A stretch of DNA of 49,834 bases from Ruminococcus sp. CAG:254. GTDB taxonomy: Bacteria > Bacillota > Clostridia > Oscillospirales > Ruminococcaceae. Shown in pieces: positions 1 through 7,804 of the stretch. The stretch covers positions 1 to 49,834 of the forward strand of contig HF997890.1 in the NCBI GenBank assembly GCA_000433635.1, in the 5' to 3' direction. How positions within the stretch are numbered: position 1 is the stretch's first letter; every line of letters starts with the position of its first letter. A model generated the notes under the pieces. It ran no database searches and was not told where the DNA came from. It was given only the letters and a program-made list of their open reading frames with translations. The position numbers and the translations under genes were made by a program.

Positions 1-1473
1 CGGAATCGCAGTGATTTTCCCGTAACTTTTGAGCAGAGCATAATCAATGAGGATAGCAGGCAGCAGACAAATCCATGCGAACTGCATGCCATGCAGTAAT
101 CGTAATCCACAGAGTGGCACTTGAAATGCCAGTGCTGCTGCAAACAGCGTAAATCCGACATCACTCCAGAACGAAAAGCGAATACGGGCAGTTTTACAGG
201 TTTTCCAGAGGCGGAAACAGTTTCCGCAAACATTGCTAGCGTAGTAGGAGAGCACGATTCCGTAAAAGCCGAATTTTGGAATGCAAACTAAAACAATTGC
301 AATCCGAATCGTATATTCTGCTAAGTAGTTGAGGGAAGAGAACGACTGCTGCCCCATGCCCTTTAAAAGGGCTTCCAAGACGATTTCCAGATAGATGAAG
401 GGCACAACAGGAGCTAACAGACGAATCAAATGGCCTGCTAATGCTCCGCCATCTAACAATGTACCAATGAGATTGCCATATAACAGCAATCCGGCAGCGA
501 TAAAAATAGAGAGCTGCAACGTTTTCTGGATGACTGCTTTTGTCAGCCGCTGCAAGTGGGCTTGGTTGTTGGCAGCCGTTGCACGGGCAGCTTCTGTGAT
601 TAAGATACCGGAGAGAGCACAGAGAATGGTAGATGGAAAAAATAGCACCGGAATTACAATTGCTTCAAATGTGCCGAACTGACTCAGTGCCAATTCCGTG
701 GAGTTTCCAGCTTGTCGGAGCGTGACCGGAATCAAAGCATCATTGGTGCTGCTCAGAGCAGCTGTTAAGCATCCGCCGAATAAAACGGGTATCGCTGCAT
801 GAATGTATCTGCCAAAAGAGAGCGAACATGTTCCCGTACGGGGCAGGCGGCTTCTCCAGCAGAACCAGAGCAGGCAGAAAAAGCCTAAAATCGTACTGCA
901 TCCGGTGCTATATGCCATTGCCATGCAGACAGAGGCATTCGTATGAACAGATTGCAGCTGCAACAACAGCATGAGCACACCGCAGCGGCTCAGACATTCG
1001 ACAATATCACAGATGGCAGGGTCTGCCACCCGACAGACGGCATTCAGATAGCCTTTTAAACAGGAACAAACACCGCCCAGCGGTAAAATCAGTGTAAAGA
1101 TACGGACAGCAGCGGCAAGGTCTGCACTTTTCAGGAATCGCAGGCTCAGCGGTTCAGCACTGCAAAAAATCAGGGCAGAAACCGGAATCCCTAACAGCAG
1201 ACAAAAACCAATGGCATAGCCTAAAACACGGTTAGGGTTGCCATTGGGCTTTCCCAACTCCTCCGATACAAAGCGGCTGGTGCAGAGAAAGCCGTTGCCA
1301 TTCGCAGCGACCGCAGCCAGCTGAAAAAAAGAGCCAGTTAGTGCAACAATTCCGACAGTTGCAGAACCGATGCGGTGCGTGAGCCAGACGTTTAGCAATA
1401 AGCTTACCCATTCCAGAAAAAACTGTACCACGGTCAATTGAATGGTATCTTTGAGAATACTTTTTCGTTGCAT
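1..1473 (-). CDS. MOP-superfamily polysaccharide flippase (SpoVB/MATE-like), 3' end cut by window edge
   Basis: I translated the minus strand by hand from the ATG at 1473, which follows an AGGAGGG ribosome binding site. The frame stays open for 491 codons to the window edge, so the C-terminus is missing. The protein is almost wholly hydrophobic, with about twelve membrane segments separated by short polar loops. It opens MQRKSILKDTIQLTVVQFF and carries GYLNAVCRVADPAICDIVE, typical of the SpoVB/MurJ/Wzx and MATE flippases that move lipid-linked saccharides or drugs across the membrane. Family is inferred from this topology and from sequence character. SpoVB-like is preferred over a drug exporter, but the substrate is unknown. 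The neighbouring VanY-like peptidase fits an envelope role. Confidence 0.7.
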   Translation of the reverse strand, partial: MQRKSILKDTIQLTVVQFFLEWVSLLLNVWLTHRIGSATVGIVALTGSFFQLAAVAANGNGFLCTSRFVSEELGKPNGNPNRVLGYAIGFCLLLGIPVSALIFCSAEPLSLRFLKSADLAAAVRIFTLILPLGGVCSCLKGYLNAVCRVADPAICDIVECLSRCGVLMLLLQLQSVHTNASVCMAMAYSTGCSTILGFFCLLWFCWRSRLPRTGTCSLSFGRYIHAAIPVLFGGCLTAALSSTNDALIPVTLRQAGNSTELALSQFGTFEAIVIPVLFFPSTILCALSGILITEAARATAANNQAHLQRLTKAVIQKTLQLSIFIAAGLLLYGNLIGTLLDGGALAGHLIRLLAPVVPFIYLEIVLEALLKGMGQQSFSSLNYLAEYTIRIAIVLVCIPKFGFYGIVLSYYASNVCGNCFRLWKTCKTARIRFSFWSDVGFTLFAAALAFQVPLCGLRLLHGMQFAWICLLPAILIDYALLKSYGKITAIP

Positions 1474-1580
1474 GAAGTCCCTCCTGTCTATGGGTTTGGT
1501 TCAGTTTATGCAGGAGGATGGGGGTTCATGAATGATGAAACCGCAGTGCAGAGGAATAAATAGGATTCAAAACAGAAAAA

Positions 1581-1616
1581 ACGATGCCAACTTGTTACCG
1601 TTGGCATCGTCTTTTT
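1581..1616 (-). terminator. Rho-independent terminator, usable on both strands
   Basis: An 11-bp perfect stem (ACGATGCCAAC / GTTGGCATCGT, 8-nt loop) is flanked by A5 on the left and T5 on the right, so it can end transcription in either direction. On the minus strand it lies directly after the VanY-like gene and separates it from the flippase. Confidence 0.85.
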
Positions 1617-1634
1617 GTAAAAATGCGATTTTCG

Positions 1635-2972
1635 TTAGTATTCCCAATCTTCTGTATTCCAATCAGTTTCTGCTAGTGCATCGGTTTCGGTTTCCGTTTC
1701 GGTTGTTTCTGTATCCTCGCCGTCACTGGTTGCCGTTGTCGTTGTTGTTTTCGTCTCGGCTTCATCCAGATTGGTTACCCCAGTATCAACAGTAATGATG
1801 AATCCATCGACATTGTTTCCGGAAACGGTGTATTCCTGATCCGGCGGTACCATGACATAAGTGCTGTCGCCAGCTTCTGCCGGTACATAATAGACCTGAT
1901 AAACCTTTCCGTCCCAGTTGGTGATTTCCAACGGGTTGTCAACAGAATAATCCTTCAGTGTTTCTGTATATTCCTCTAAACAAAGGTCGTTTTGCTGCAT
2001 ATAATAAGCATGAGGCTGCCCCACATAGCGATAGTGCCATGATTCATACCGGATTTCCGTCAGGTCAGTTTTATTTTCCGGATACCGCAGAATGAATCCA
2101 TAGTGGGCACAGTTCTGGTTGATCCAGTCATATTCTCCCGTGCCGTCATAGTCGGCGGAAATACCGTCTTCAAACAGCGAAAAGTCCATAGCATAGCCGG
2201 TTTCATGTTCGCTGTATCCGGGCTTTGCAACCAGCGTAGACGTATCTTCGCCCGTGTCCTCTAAATCAGCATCATATAATTCCTGCTGCTGTTCGGTAGT
2301 ACGATAGCCGCTGATGATAATAATATCATCGTGACCGGTTTCCGTCTGGAAGTCGTCCAGCATATTGTTCAGGTTTTCGATGACATCGCCCCGCAGCATC
2401 AGTTCTGAGCCGCTGACAGAATAGGAATCCGTTTTCTTCTCATAAACCGCTTCCAATTCGTTTTCGTCTGTGCTCTCATAGGCGGTGGAGTTATTCACCA
2501 GAATCAAATCCCCGTTGTGAATTTCCTGATTGTCCATGGAAACGCTCTTATACAGGTCGCTCTGATTGCCGTTTTTGTTGGAATCCGTTGTTCCTGTTGG
2601 GTCTGTAGAATCCGGTGTGGTTGTGGTGAGTGGAACTTGCTGGGCGTTATCCTCCAGCCAGGTGCTGCCGGACATTGTGTTGACTTCTGTCCAGTTGTCC
2701 AAAAATGGATGCAGCAGCGTCAGCCGCATGGCAACCAACAGGGCAGCAGAGATTGCAACTTCTGCCAAAATCCAGCCTGTCCGTCGGTTTTCTTTTGTAT
2801 TGGCTGAGCCGGAAGCAGTTGGATTCGATTTGGATGGTAATTCTACCGATTCTTTCGGCAGTTCTTTTGCTGTCGGTTGTTCCGAAGCGGTTTCGGCAAC
2901 AGACTGTATTTTTTTCGTCTGTTCCTCCTGTTCAGCAGTTGATTTCTTTTTCTTTCTCTTTTTTTCCTGCAT
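1635..2972 (-). CDS. Membrane-anchored VanY-type D-alanyl-D-alanine carboxypeptidase (peptidase M15B)
   Basis: This is a zinc carboxypeptidase that trims the terminal D-Ala from peptidoglycan stems outside the membrane. The 445-residue protein has a Lys-rich cytoplasmic start, one membrane segment at about residues 66-86, a low-complexity spacer, then the M15 domain. The domain has the substrate-binding stretch ISGYRTTEQQQELYD, the zinc motif SEHETGYAMDF near residue 256 and ESWHYRYVG near residue 312, which supplies the last zinc ligand. The last 50 residues form an acidic Thr/Glu-rich tail that is unusual for the family and may be a wall spacer. Start chosen because GGAGG precedes the ATG. 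No vanA/vanH/vanX genes are present, so this is probably a housekeeping wall-remodelling enzyme rather than a vancomycin-resistance gene. Confidence 0.88.
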   Translation of the reverse strand: MQEKKRKKKKSTAEQEEQTKKIQSVAETASEQPTAKELPKESVELPSKSNPTASGSANTKENRRTGWILAEVAISAALLVAMRLTLLHPFLDNWTEVNTMSGSTWLEDNAQQVPLTTTTPDSTDPTGTTDSNKNGNQSDLYKSVSMDNQEIHNGDLILVNNSTAYESTDENELEAVYEKKTDSYSVSGSELMLRGDVIENLNNMLDDFQTETGHDDIIIISGYRTTEQQQELYDADLEDTGEDTSTLVAKPGYSEHETGYAMDFSLFEDGISADYDGTGEYDWINQNCAHYGFILRYPENKTDLTEIRYESWHYRYVGQPHAYYMQQNDLCLEEYTETLKDYSVDNPLEITNWDGKVYQVYYVPAEAGDSTYVMVPPDQEYTVSGNNVDGFIITVDTGVTNLDEAETKTTTTTATSDGEDTETTETETETDALAETDWNTEDWEY

Positions 2973-3033
2973 GTAAAAATTGCCTCCTTTTGGTTTGTAT
3001 GCACCCCTTGCACACAGAAAACCGCTTTTCTTT

Positions 3034-3062
3034 ATTATACCACACCAGATTGAAAAAGGAAA
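3034..3062 (-). promoter_or_regulatory. Probable promoter of the VanY-type gene (extended -10)
   Basis: On the minus strand a TGGTATAAT extended -10 box lies about 60 bases upstream of the start codon. The -35 region at 17-bp spacing (TTTCCT) is poor, which is tolerable for an extended -10 promoter. Confidence 0.5.
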
Positions 3063-3193
3063 GTCTTTTTTCGGTTTTTTTTATTTTTTTGCAGGGAATC
3101 TCGGCGGTTTTCCGAAAAAGAAAAAGTTTTTTTCAAAAAAAGCGGGCTTTTCAAGAAAATCGTGGAAGTTATGTCGCTTTTTCGATTTTTATC

Positions 3194-3223
3194 TTGACAG
3201 TGAAAGAAAAATCATGCTATAAT
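3194..3223 (+). promoter_or_regulatory. Sigma-A promoter for the AspT/YidE-like transporter
   Basis: TTGACA and TATAAT are separated by 18 bp. Transcription should begin near 3230, leaving a leader of about 250 nt before the transporter start codon. Confidence 0.8.
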
Positions 3224-3230
3224 AAAAAGA

Positions 3231-3470
3231 ATGAATGCAGAAATCGGCACTTGTCTACGCTCTTTCTTTTCTTTTTTGTACTGCTCTGAGGAAGTCCCAT
3301 CTTTGGAGCACGAATTGCAGAAATCAAGAGAAACGGCGTATCTTATTTTTTGTCAATCAGGTCTTGCGGGACGCATCGGAAACGTGCGGTCTGGTCATTT
3401 TTCCCATTCGCCCAGCAAAAAAATAAACGCAGGTGTAGCATTTCGCCATTCATGAAAAACAAAAAAGGAG
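3231..3470 (+). promoter_or_regulatory. Long, possibly structured 5' leader of the transporter mRNA
   Basis: The leader can form nested helices. An outer TACGC/GCGTA pair (about 3252 with 3342) encloses TGCTC/GAGCA (about 3281 with 3309), and a second imperfect hairpin (GACGCA.../...TGCGGTC, about 3370-3392) follows. A T-rich run (TTATTTTTTG) comes right after the first module. The layout resembles an aptamer plus expression platform, but I match it to no known riboswitch class. The helices are short and could be chance. Confidence 0.3.
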
Positions 3471-3479
3471 AACACATGC

Positions 3480-4718
3480 ATGAAGTTTGAACTTCTGGAG
3501 GTTGCCGGAACGCATATTTTCAGCATGAAAGCAATGACGCTGGTCTTGTTTTTCATCTTTGCAATTATTGTTGTCGGTTACCTGGTCGGAAAAATTTCCA
3601 TCAAGGGCGTATCGTTAGGCTCTGCTGCAATCTTTTTGGTTGCACTGGTTGCCGGACATTTCAAGGGCGTTGCGTTTCAAGACATTGCCTCTTGGCAGGA
3701 GAGCCTGCCGGCAGTCGATCACTATTTTAAGTTGGTGCAGAACCTGGGGTTGGTTTTGTTTGTAACCTCTGTTGGATTGATTGCAGGGCCGAGCTTCTTT
3801 AAGAACCTGAAAAAGAATGCAAAGTCTTATGTTGCACTGGGCGGTATTATCATTATTACCGGATGTCTGGTTTGTGCAGCCATTACGCTGCTTGTTCCAA
3901 ACATCAATTCGTCCATGAGCGTTGGACTGTTTGCCGGTGCGTTGACCAGTACGCCGGCATTTGCAGCAGCACAGGAAGCCGTTGGCGAAGCAAATCCGCT
4001 CTATGGCAATGTTGCCGTTGGCTATGCGATTGCGTACCCGTTCGGGGTTATCGGCGTTGTATTGTTCGTTCAGATTATCCCGAAAATCCTGCATGCAAAC
4101 ATGGATGAAGAACGAGCAAAGCTGGTTTCGATTCAGTCGAATGATGCAGTTGGCGGCAAGCAGAAAAAGCTGTTTGAAATGGATAAGTTCGGCATCGCAG
4201 CATTTTTCTTAGCAGTGATGCTAGGGTTGATACTGGGTTCGTTTCATATTCCGTTGGGAAAAGGTTCATTCAATCTGGGAACAACGGGTGGCCCATTGAT
4301 TATAGGTTTGATTTTCGGACACTTCGGCAGAATCGGCAAGCTGAGCCTGAAAGTTGACCAGCACGTTTTGAGCCTGTTTCAGGAATTGGGCTTGATTCTG
4401 TTCTTAATTGGTGCTGGTATGGACGGCGGTGCAGAATTTGTTGCTGTCTTGAAGGAATACGGGGCATTGCTGTTCCTGTGGGGAGCATTGATGACTTTGA
4501 TTCCGATGATTGTTGGATTCCTGTTTGCAAAGTATGTTTTGAAGCTGAGCCTGTTCAACAACTTAGGTTCGATTTGCGGTGGTATGACCAGTACGCCGGC
4601 ATTGGGCACGCTGATTAAAACAGCCAATACCCCGAATGTAGCTTCTGCTTATGCTGCAACTTATCCGATTGCATTGATTCTGGTTGTGCTGCTCGCACAG
4701 TTCCTGACGAGATTATAA
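3480..4718 (+). CDS. AspT/YidE/YbjL-family membrane transporter lacking RCK (TrkA-C) domains
   Basis: This is a membrane transporter with two homologous halves. Each carries the family signature (G-A-L-T-S-T-P-A near residue 155, G-G-M-T-S-T-P-A near residue 369), as in aspartate:alanine antiporters and the YidE/YbjL group. It has about ten membrane segments in 412 residues. Family members of about 550 residues have two cytoplasmic TrkA-C/RCK domains between the halves. Here the halves are joined by only a short charged linker (about residues 205-235), so nucleotide-regulated gating is presumably absent. The AAGGAG site selects the ATG at 3480; an overlapping ATG four bases upstream leads to a stop within five codons. 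Transcribed alone, between its own promoter and terminator. Substrate is not shown; an amino acid or dicarboxylate is a family-based guess. Confidence 0.82.
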   Translation: MKFELLEVAGTHIFSMKAMTLVLFFIFAIIVVGYLVGKISIKGVSLGSAAIFLVALVAGHFKGVAFQDIASWQESLPAVDHYFKLVQNLGLVLFVTSVGLIAGPSFFKNLKKNAKSYVALGGIIIITGCLVCAAITLLVPNINSSMSVGLFAGALTSTPAFAAAQEAVGEANPLYGNVAVGYAIAYPFGVIGVVLFVQIIPKILHANMDEERAKLVSIQSNDAVGGKQKKLFEMDKFGIAAFFLAVMLGLILGSFHIPLGKGSFNLGTTGGPLIIGLIFGHFGRIGKLSLKVDQHVLSLFQELGLILFLIGAGMDGGAEFVAVLKEYGALLFLWGALMTLIPMIVGFLFAKYVLKLSLFNNLGSICGGMTSTPALGTLIKTANTPNVASAYAATYPIALILVVLLAQFLTRL

Positions 4719-4737
4719 GGATTTCCTGATTGACAAG

Positions 4738-4769
4738 AAAGCGTGCATGCGATTGTGTGCACGCTTTTT
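4738..4769 (+). terminator. Rho-independent terminator after the transporter
   Basis: A perfect 10-bp stem (AAAGCGTGCA / TGCACGCTTT) with a 10-nt loop is followed by a T-run. Confidence 0.88.
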
Positions 4770-4886
4770 CTCTGCATGAAGATCAGGCGGAAAGGTTGCA
4801 GGGATGGCTGCATAGAATGAGAATAACCAAAGTCAAACCCGAAATATAAAAATTAAAAAATCAATATTCGAAATTTGCATGCCTAC

Positions 4887-4915
4887 TTGACAGATTGCAA
4901 AAAAACGTCTATAAT
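4887..4915 (+). promoter_or_regulatory. Consensus promoter for the MBOAT-SGNH pair
   Basis: TTGACA-N17-TATAAT, both hexamers perfect, about 55 bases upstream of the acyltransferase start codon. Confidence 0.88.
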
Positions 4916-4973
4916 AAGAATCGTGTTTTCCAGATGCATTCAGAAATAAAAAATAGGGAATTAGGGAGGATTT

Positions 4974-6371
4974 ATGTCATTCACAACGATTGAATTCATG
5001 TTTCGATTCTTGCCCATCTTCCTGATCGTTTATTATGTCGTGCCGACACGATATAAAAACATGATCTTGTTGATTGGCAGCTTTGTATTTTATGCGTGGG
5101 GACAGCATTTCTATTTGCTGTTGCTGATGCTGTCGATTGTCGTCAACTATACATTTGGTAGGTTGATTGGAGAGAGGCGGGCACAAAGGAAGCCCTTACT
5201 CATACTTGGCTTGATTTATAACTTCGGGCTGCTGGTATTTTTCAAATATACCAACTTCTTTATCGAAAACATCAATGCCCTGCTCACGGCGACCCACATT
5301 CAGATTCCAACCATTTCCGTGGTCATGCCGTTGGGCATCAGCTTCTATACATTTCAAGTGGTTTCTTACTTAGTGGATGTCTATCGAGGTGAACAGCGTC
5401 CGGTTAAGAATATCATTAATTTGGGCGTATATATTGCGATGTTCCCGCAAGTTACCTCTGGGCCAATCGGACTTTACAGCGAACTAGAACCGACTTTGCT
5501 CCGCCGGCACTGCTCTGTGCTGAATCTGGAATCGGGGCTAAAGACCTTTATCATCGGTATGGGTGCAAAGATGCTGCTTGCAAATCCGATGGGAACGCTC
5601 TGGGCTGGGATGTCCCGTTATGGCTATGAAACACTGTCCTGCCCATATGCATGGCTGGGGGCATTCGGATATAGTTTCCAGCTGTATTTTGACTTCGCCG
5701 GTTATTCCCTGATGGCGATGGGTCTGGGGCAGATGCTGGGCTTGTATGTGCCGAGAAACTTTGACCATCCTTATATTTCCGGTTCGATGGCGGAATTCTG
5801 GCGGAGATGGCATATGACCTTGGGACGCTGGTTCAAGAAGTACTTATATTTTCCGCTGGGCGGAAGTCGGTGCAGCTTTGCAAAGACCATTCGGAATACG
5901 TTTGTGGTCTGGGCATTTACCGGACTTTGGCACGGTGCAAGCTGGAACTTTGTATTGTGGGGATTGATTTTCTTCGTGCTCCTGACGATTGAACGGCTGG
6001 GGCTGGGAAAACTGCTGGCAAAAACAAAGGTACTGAAACATATTTATGTGATTTTCCTGATTCCGCTGACATGGGTCGTGTTTGCTCTGCCGAATATGCA
6101 GGATATTGCAACATATTTCTCCCGTCTGTTCCCGTTCTTTGCAGACAATACCGCAAGCTTTGTCAATACCAAGGATGTTATACGGGCACTGCACGACTAT
6201 TGGTATTTGTTAATCGCCAGCGTTGTGTTCTGTCTGCCGTTCCCGTCCAGATGGTATGAAAAACATAAAAACAGCAAACTGGTGATTTTGGGACTGGTTT
6301 TGATTTACCTGATGTCTGTTTATAAGATGCAGACCCAGACCAGCAACCCATTCCTGTATTATCAGTTCTAA
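4974..6371 (+). CDS. Membrane-bound O-acyltransferase (MBOAT; AlgI/DltB-like)
   Basis: This polytopic enzyme passes an acyl group, often acetyl, from the cytoplasmic side to an acceptor outside the membrane. The 465-residue protein has the family core: an amphipathic FWRRWHMTLGRWF segment with His280, and FTGLWHGASWNF with His320, the usual catalytic histidine. The GGGAGG site seven bases upstream supports the start. The next gene, 14 bases downstream, encodes an exported SGNH protein. That is the same pairing as AlgI with AlgX/AlgJ and DltB with DltD, where the SGNH partner completes transfer to the polymer. No dltA/dltC homologues are present, so O-acetylation of a wall or secreted polysaccharide is more likely than D-alanylation. 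The polymer is unknown. Confidence 0.9.
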   Translation: MSFTTIEFMFRFLPIFLIVYYVVPTRYKNMILLIGSFVFYAWGQHFYLLLLMLSIVVNYTFGRLIGERRAQRKPLLILGLIYNFGLLVFFKYTNFFIENINALLTATHIQIPTISVVMPLGISFYTFQVVSYLVDVYRGEQRPVKNIINLGVYIAMFPQVTSGPIGLYSELEPTLLRRHCSVLNLESGLKTFIIGMGAKMLLANPMGTLWAGMSRYGYETLSCPYAWLGAFGYSFQLYFDFAGYSLMAMGLGQMLGLYVPRNFDHPYISGSMAEFWRRWHMTLGRWFKKYLYFPLGGSRCSFAKTIRNTFVVWAFTGLWHGASWNFVLWGLIFFVLLTIERLGLGKLLAKTKVLKHIYVIFLIPLTWVVFALPNMQDIATYFSRLFPFFADNTASFVNTKDVIRALHDYWYLLIASVVFCLPFPSRWYEKHKNSKLVILGLVLIYLMSVYKMQTQTSNPFLYYQF

Positions 6372-6385
6372 GGAGAGGAGATTTC

Positions 6386-7342
6386 ATGGATTTTTTAAAG
6401 CAATGCCCCCTGTTGATTTGTGTACTGCTGACCTCTCTGCTGATTCCGTGGGAACTGCTGAAAAAAGAGGATGACAGTCAAAAGGCTGCTCCGACAACGG
6501 TCGCAAAAATTACAACCGTTGCGACAGAGGCAGCAACCACTGCACCGCCTGCCAATGATGGAGCAACACCGGACGGCAGCGAAACCGCTGTTTCCGGCAG
6601 TGATTTGACGACAACAACGGTTACAACAGAAGCGGCTGGGGAATATGTTCCGCTTGCAAATGCTGATGAAAGCTATTTTGAAGATGCTCTGTTTATCGGA
6701 AACTCTCGAACTGTAGGCATGTATCTCTTTGGCGATATGCCGGAAAGTACGGATTTCTTTGCCGATGTTGGTATGACGATCTATGATGTGATGGATGCAA
6801 ATATTGATGTTCCGCCAGAAAGCGGTTCAAGCAATACGCTGACGGGCTTGCTGACTGCCAAGCAGTACGGAAAGATTTATATCATGTTTGGCATCAACGA
6901 ACTGGGCACGGGTACGTCTGAGTCGTTCGTAGAATATTATCAGTCTGTGGTACAGCAGATTTGTCAGATGCAGCCGGATGCGATTGTCTATGTACAAAGT
7001 ATCATCAATGTTGCAGCGTCGGCGGAAACCGATGTCATCAGCAATGCAAATATCAACGAAAAAAATGCGTTGCTGTCCCAGATTGCCGATAACAAGCAGG
7101 TCTTTTATATTGACCTGAATCCTTCTTTGGTGGACAGCAGTGGCTACTTAAATTCGGACTATACTTCAGATGGCATTCACTTGGGCGGCAGCTCGCTGCC
7201 ACTCTGGAAAGATTGCCTGCTGGCAAATGCAATGCAGAAAAATTCGGGAGCAGGTGCTGCCAGAGGAGCAACGACAACCGTAGCTACAACATTGGATGCT
7301 GCTGCACCAGCAGAAGAAGATTCCGAAGCAAATCCGGAATAA
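6386..7342 (+). CDS. Exported SGNH-family protein, probable partner of the acyltransferase
   Basis: The 318-residue protein begins with a hydrophobic signal anchor (about residues 8-24). A Thr/Ala-rich spacer of about 70 residues follows, then an SGNH fold. Ser107 lies in FIGNSRTVG, Asn171 in GINELG, and Asp262/His265 in SDGIHLGG, giving a complete Ser-Asn-Asp-His set. The domain should sit outside the membrane, where AlgX/DltD-like partners act as acetylesterase or acetyltransferase on glycans. It ends in another Thr/Ala-rich stretch. Cotranscribed with the MBOAT gene and followed by a strong terminator, so the two form a closed unit. Whether it adds or removes acyl groups cannot be told from sequence. 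Confidence 0.85.
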   Translation: MDFLKQCPLLICVLLTSLLIPWELLKKEDDSQKAAPTTVAKITTVATEAATTAPPANDGATPDGSETAVSGSDLTTTTVTTEAAGEYVPLANADESYFEDALFIGNSRTVGMYLFGDMPESTDFFADVGMTIYDVMDANIDVPPESGSSNTLTGLLTAKQYGKIYIMFGINELGTGTSESFVEYYQSVVQQICQMQPDAIVYVQSIINVAASAETDVISNANINEKNALLSQIADNKQVFYIDLNPSLVDSSGYLNSDYTSDGIHLGGSSLPLWKDCLLANAMQKNSGAGAARGATTTVATTLDAAAPAEEDSEANPE

Positions 7343-7365
7343 GCAAATTTATTCATACAGAAAAC

Positions 7366-7399
7366 AAGGGTATCTGGAAACAGATGCCCTTCTTTTTTA
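7366..7399 (+). terminator. Rho-independent terminator of the MBOAT-SGNH operon
   Basis: An 11-bp stem (AAGGGTATCTG / CAGATGCCCTT, one G-T pair) with a GAAA tetraloop is followed by T6. Confidence 0.92.
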
Positions 7400-7595
7400 T
7401 TTGAAAAAAGAAAAATTTGCATTGCTGTCCGCGATGGAGAAACAATTGAATTTCCTGTAAAAACACGTTTTTGCTTTCAAAAACAAATTGCACGAACAGA
7501 ATTCTTTGAAAAAGATGGTTTTTTTCAATCAAACTGATTTTTTATTATTTGGATAGGATGGAATGATTTTTTTCTTTTCTTTTTCTAGATAGCCC

Positions 7596-7623
7596 TTGCA
7601 AAATGATTTAAAAAGTGTATAAT
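7596..7623 (+). promoter_or_regulatory. Promoter of the first glutamate dehydrogenase
   Basis: TTGCAA-N16-TATAAT, placing the transcript start about 175 nt upstream of the coding region. Confidence 0.65.
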
Positions 7624-7804
7624 GATACTCATACAGAAATTCAGACAGTTCGACATTGCTTTTTAATGTTTCTACAGGATAGCGACAGACTTTTAAAATC
7701 ACAGAATTGTGTTCTGTTTGCGAAAGGAAGCGAAAAACAAATTCCTGCCGAACGGCAGACATGCAGAAACAAAAACAAATCTGTTTACAATGTGGAGGTA
7801 CTGA

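Larger units (their letters stand above)
2973..3479. other. Divergent intergenic region with promoters and a long leader
   Basis: This 507-base gap lies between divergent genes. It holds the minus-strand promoter of the VanY-type gene, an A/T-rich stretch with polypurine and polypyrimidine runs around 3055-3180, a strong plus-strand promoter, and a roughly 250-nt leader. The short open frames crossing it have no ribosome binding sites or recognisable protein character, and I do not regard them as genes. Confidence 0.7.
7343..7804 (+). other. Intergenic: terminator, promoter and leader of the first glutamate dehydrogenase
   Basis: After the operon terminator comes an A/T-rich stretch, then a promoter and a leader of about 175 nt. 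The leader contains two small perfect hairpins: ACAGAA/TTCTGT around 7699-7715 and CTGCC/GGCAG around 7745-7758. I see no gene or known riboswitch. Confidence 0.6.

Noticed and set aside
1635..2972. Vancomycin-resistance gene
   Set aside because: The VanY-like peptidase stands alone without vanH, vanA/B, vanX, vanR or vanS. Such M15B enzymes are common housekeeping proteins.
3285..3300. RNase P RNA-like GAGGAAGTCC motif
   Set aside because: Only this short match is present. The other conserved RNase P elements and the 350-400 nt size are missing.
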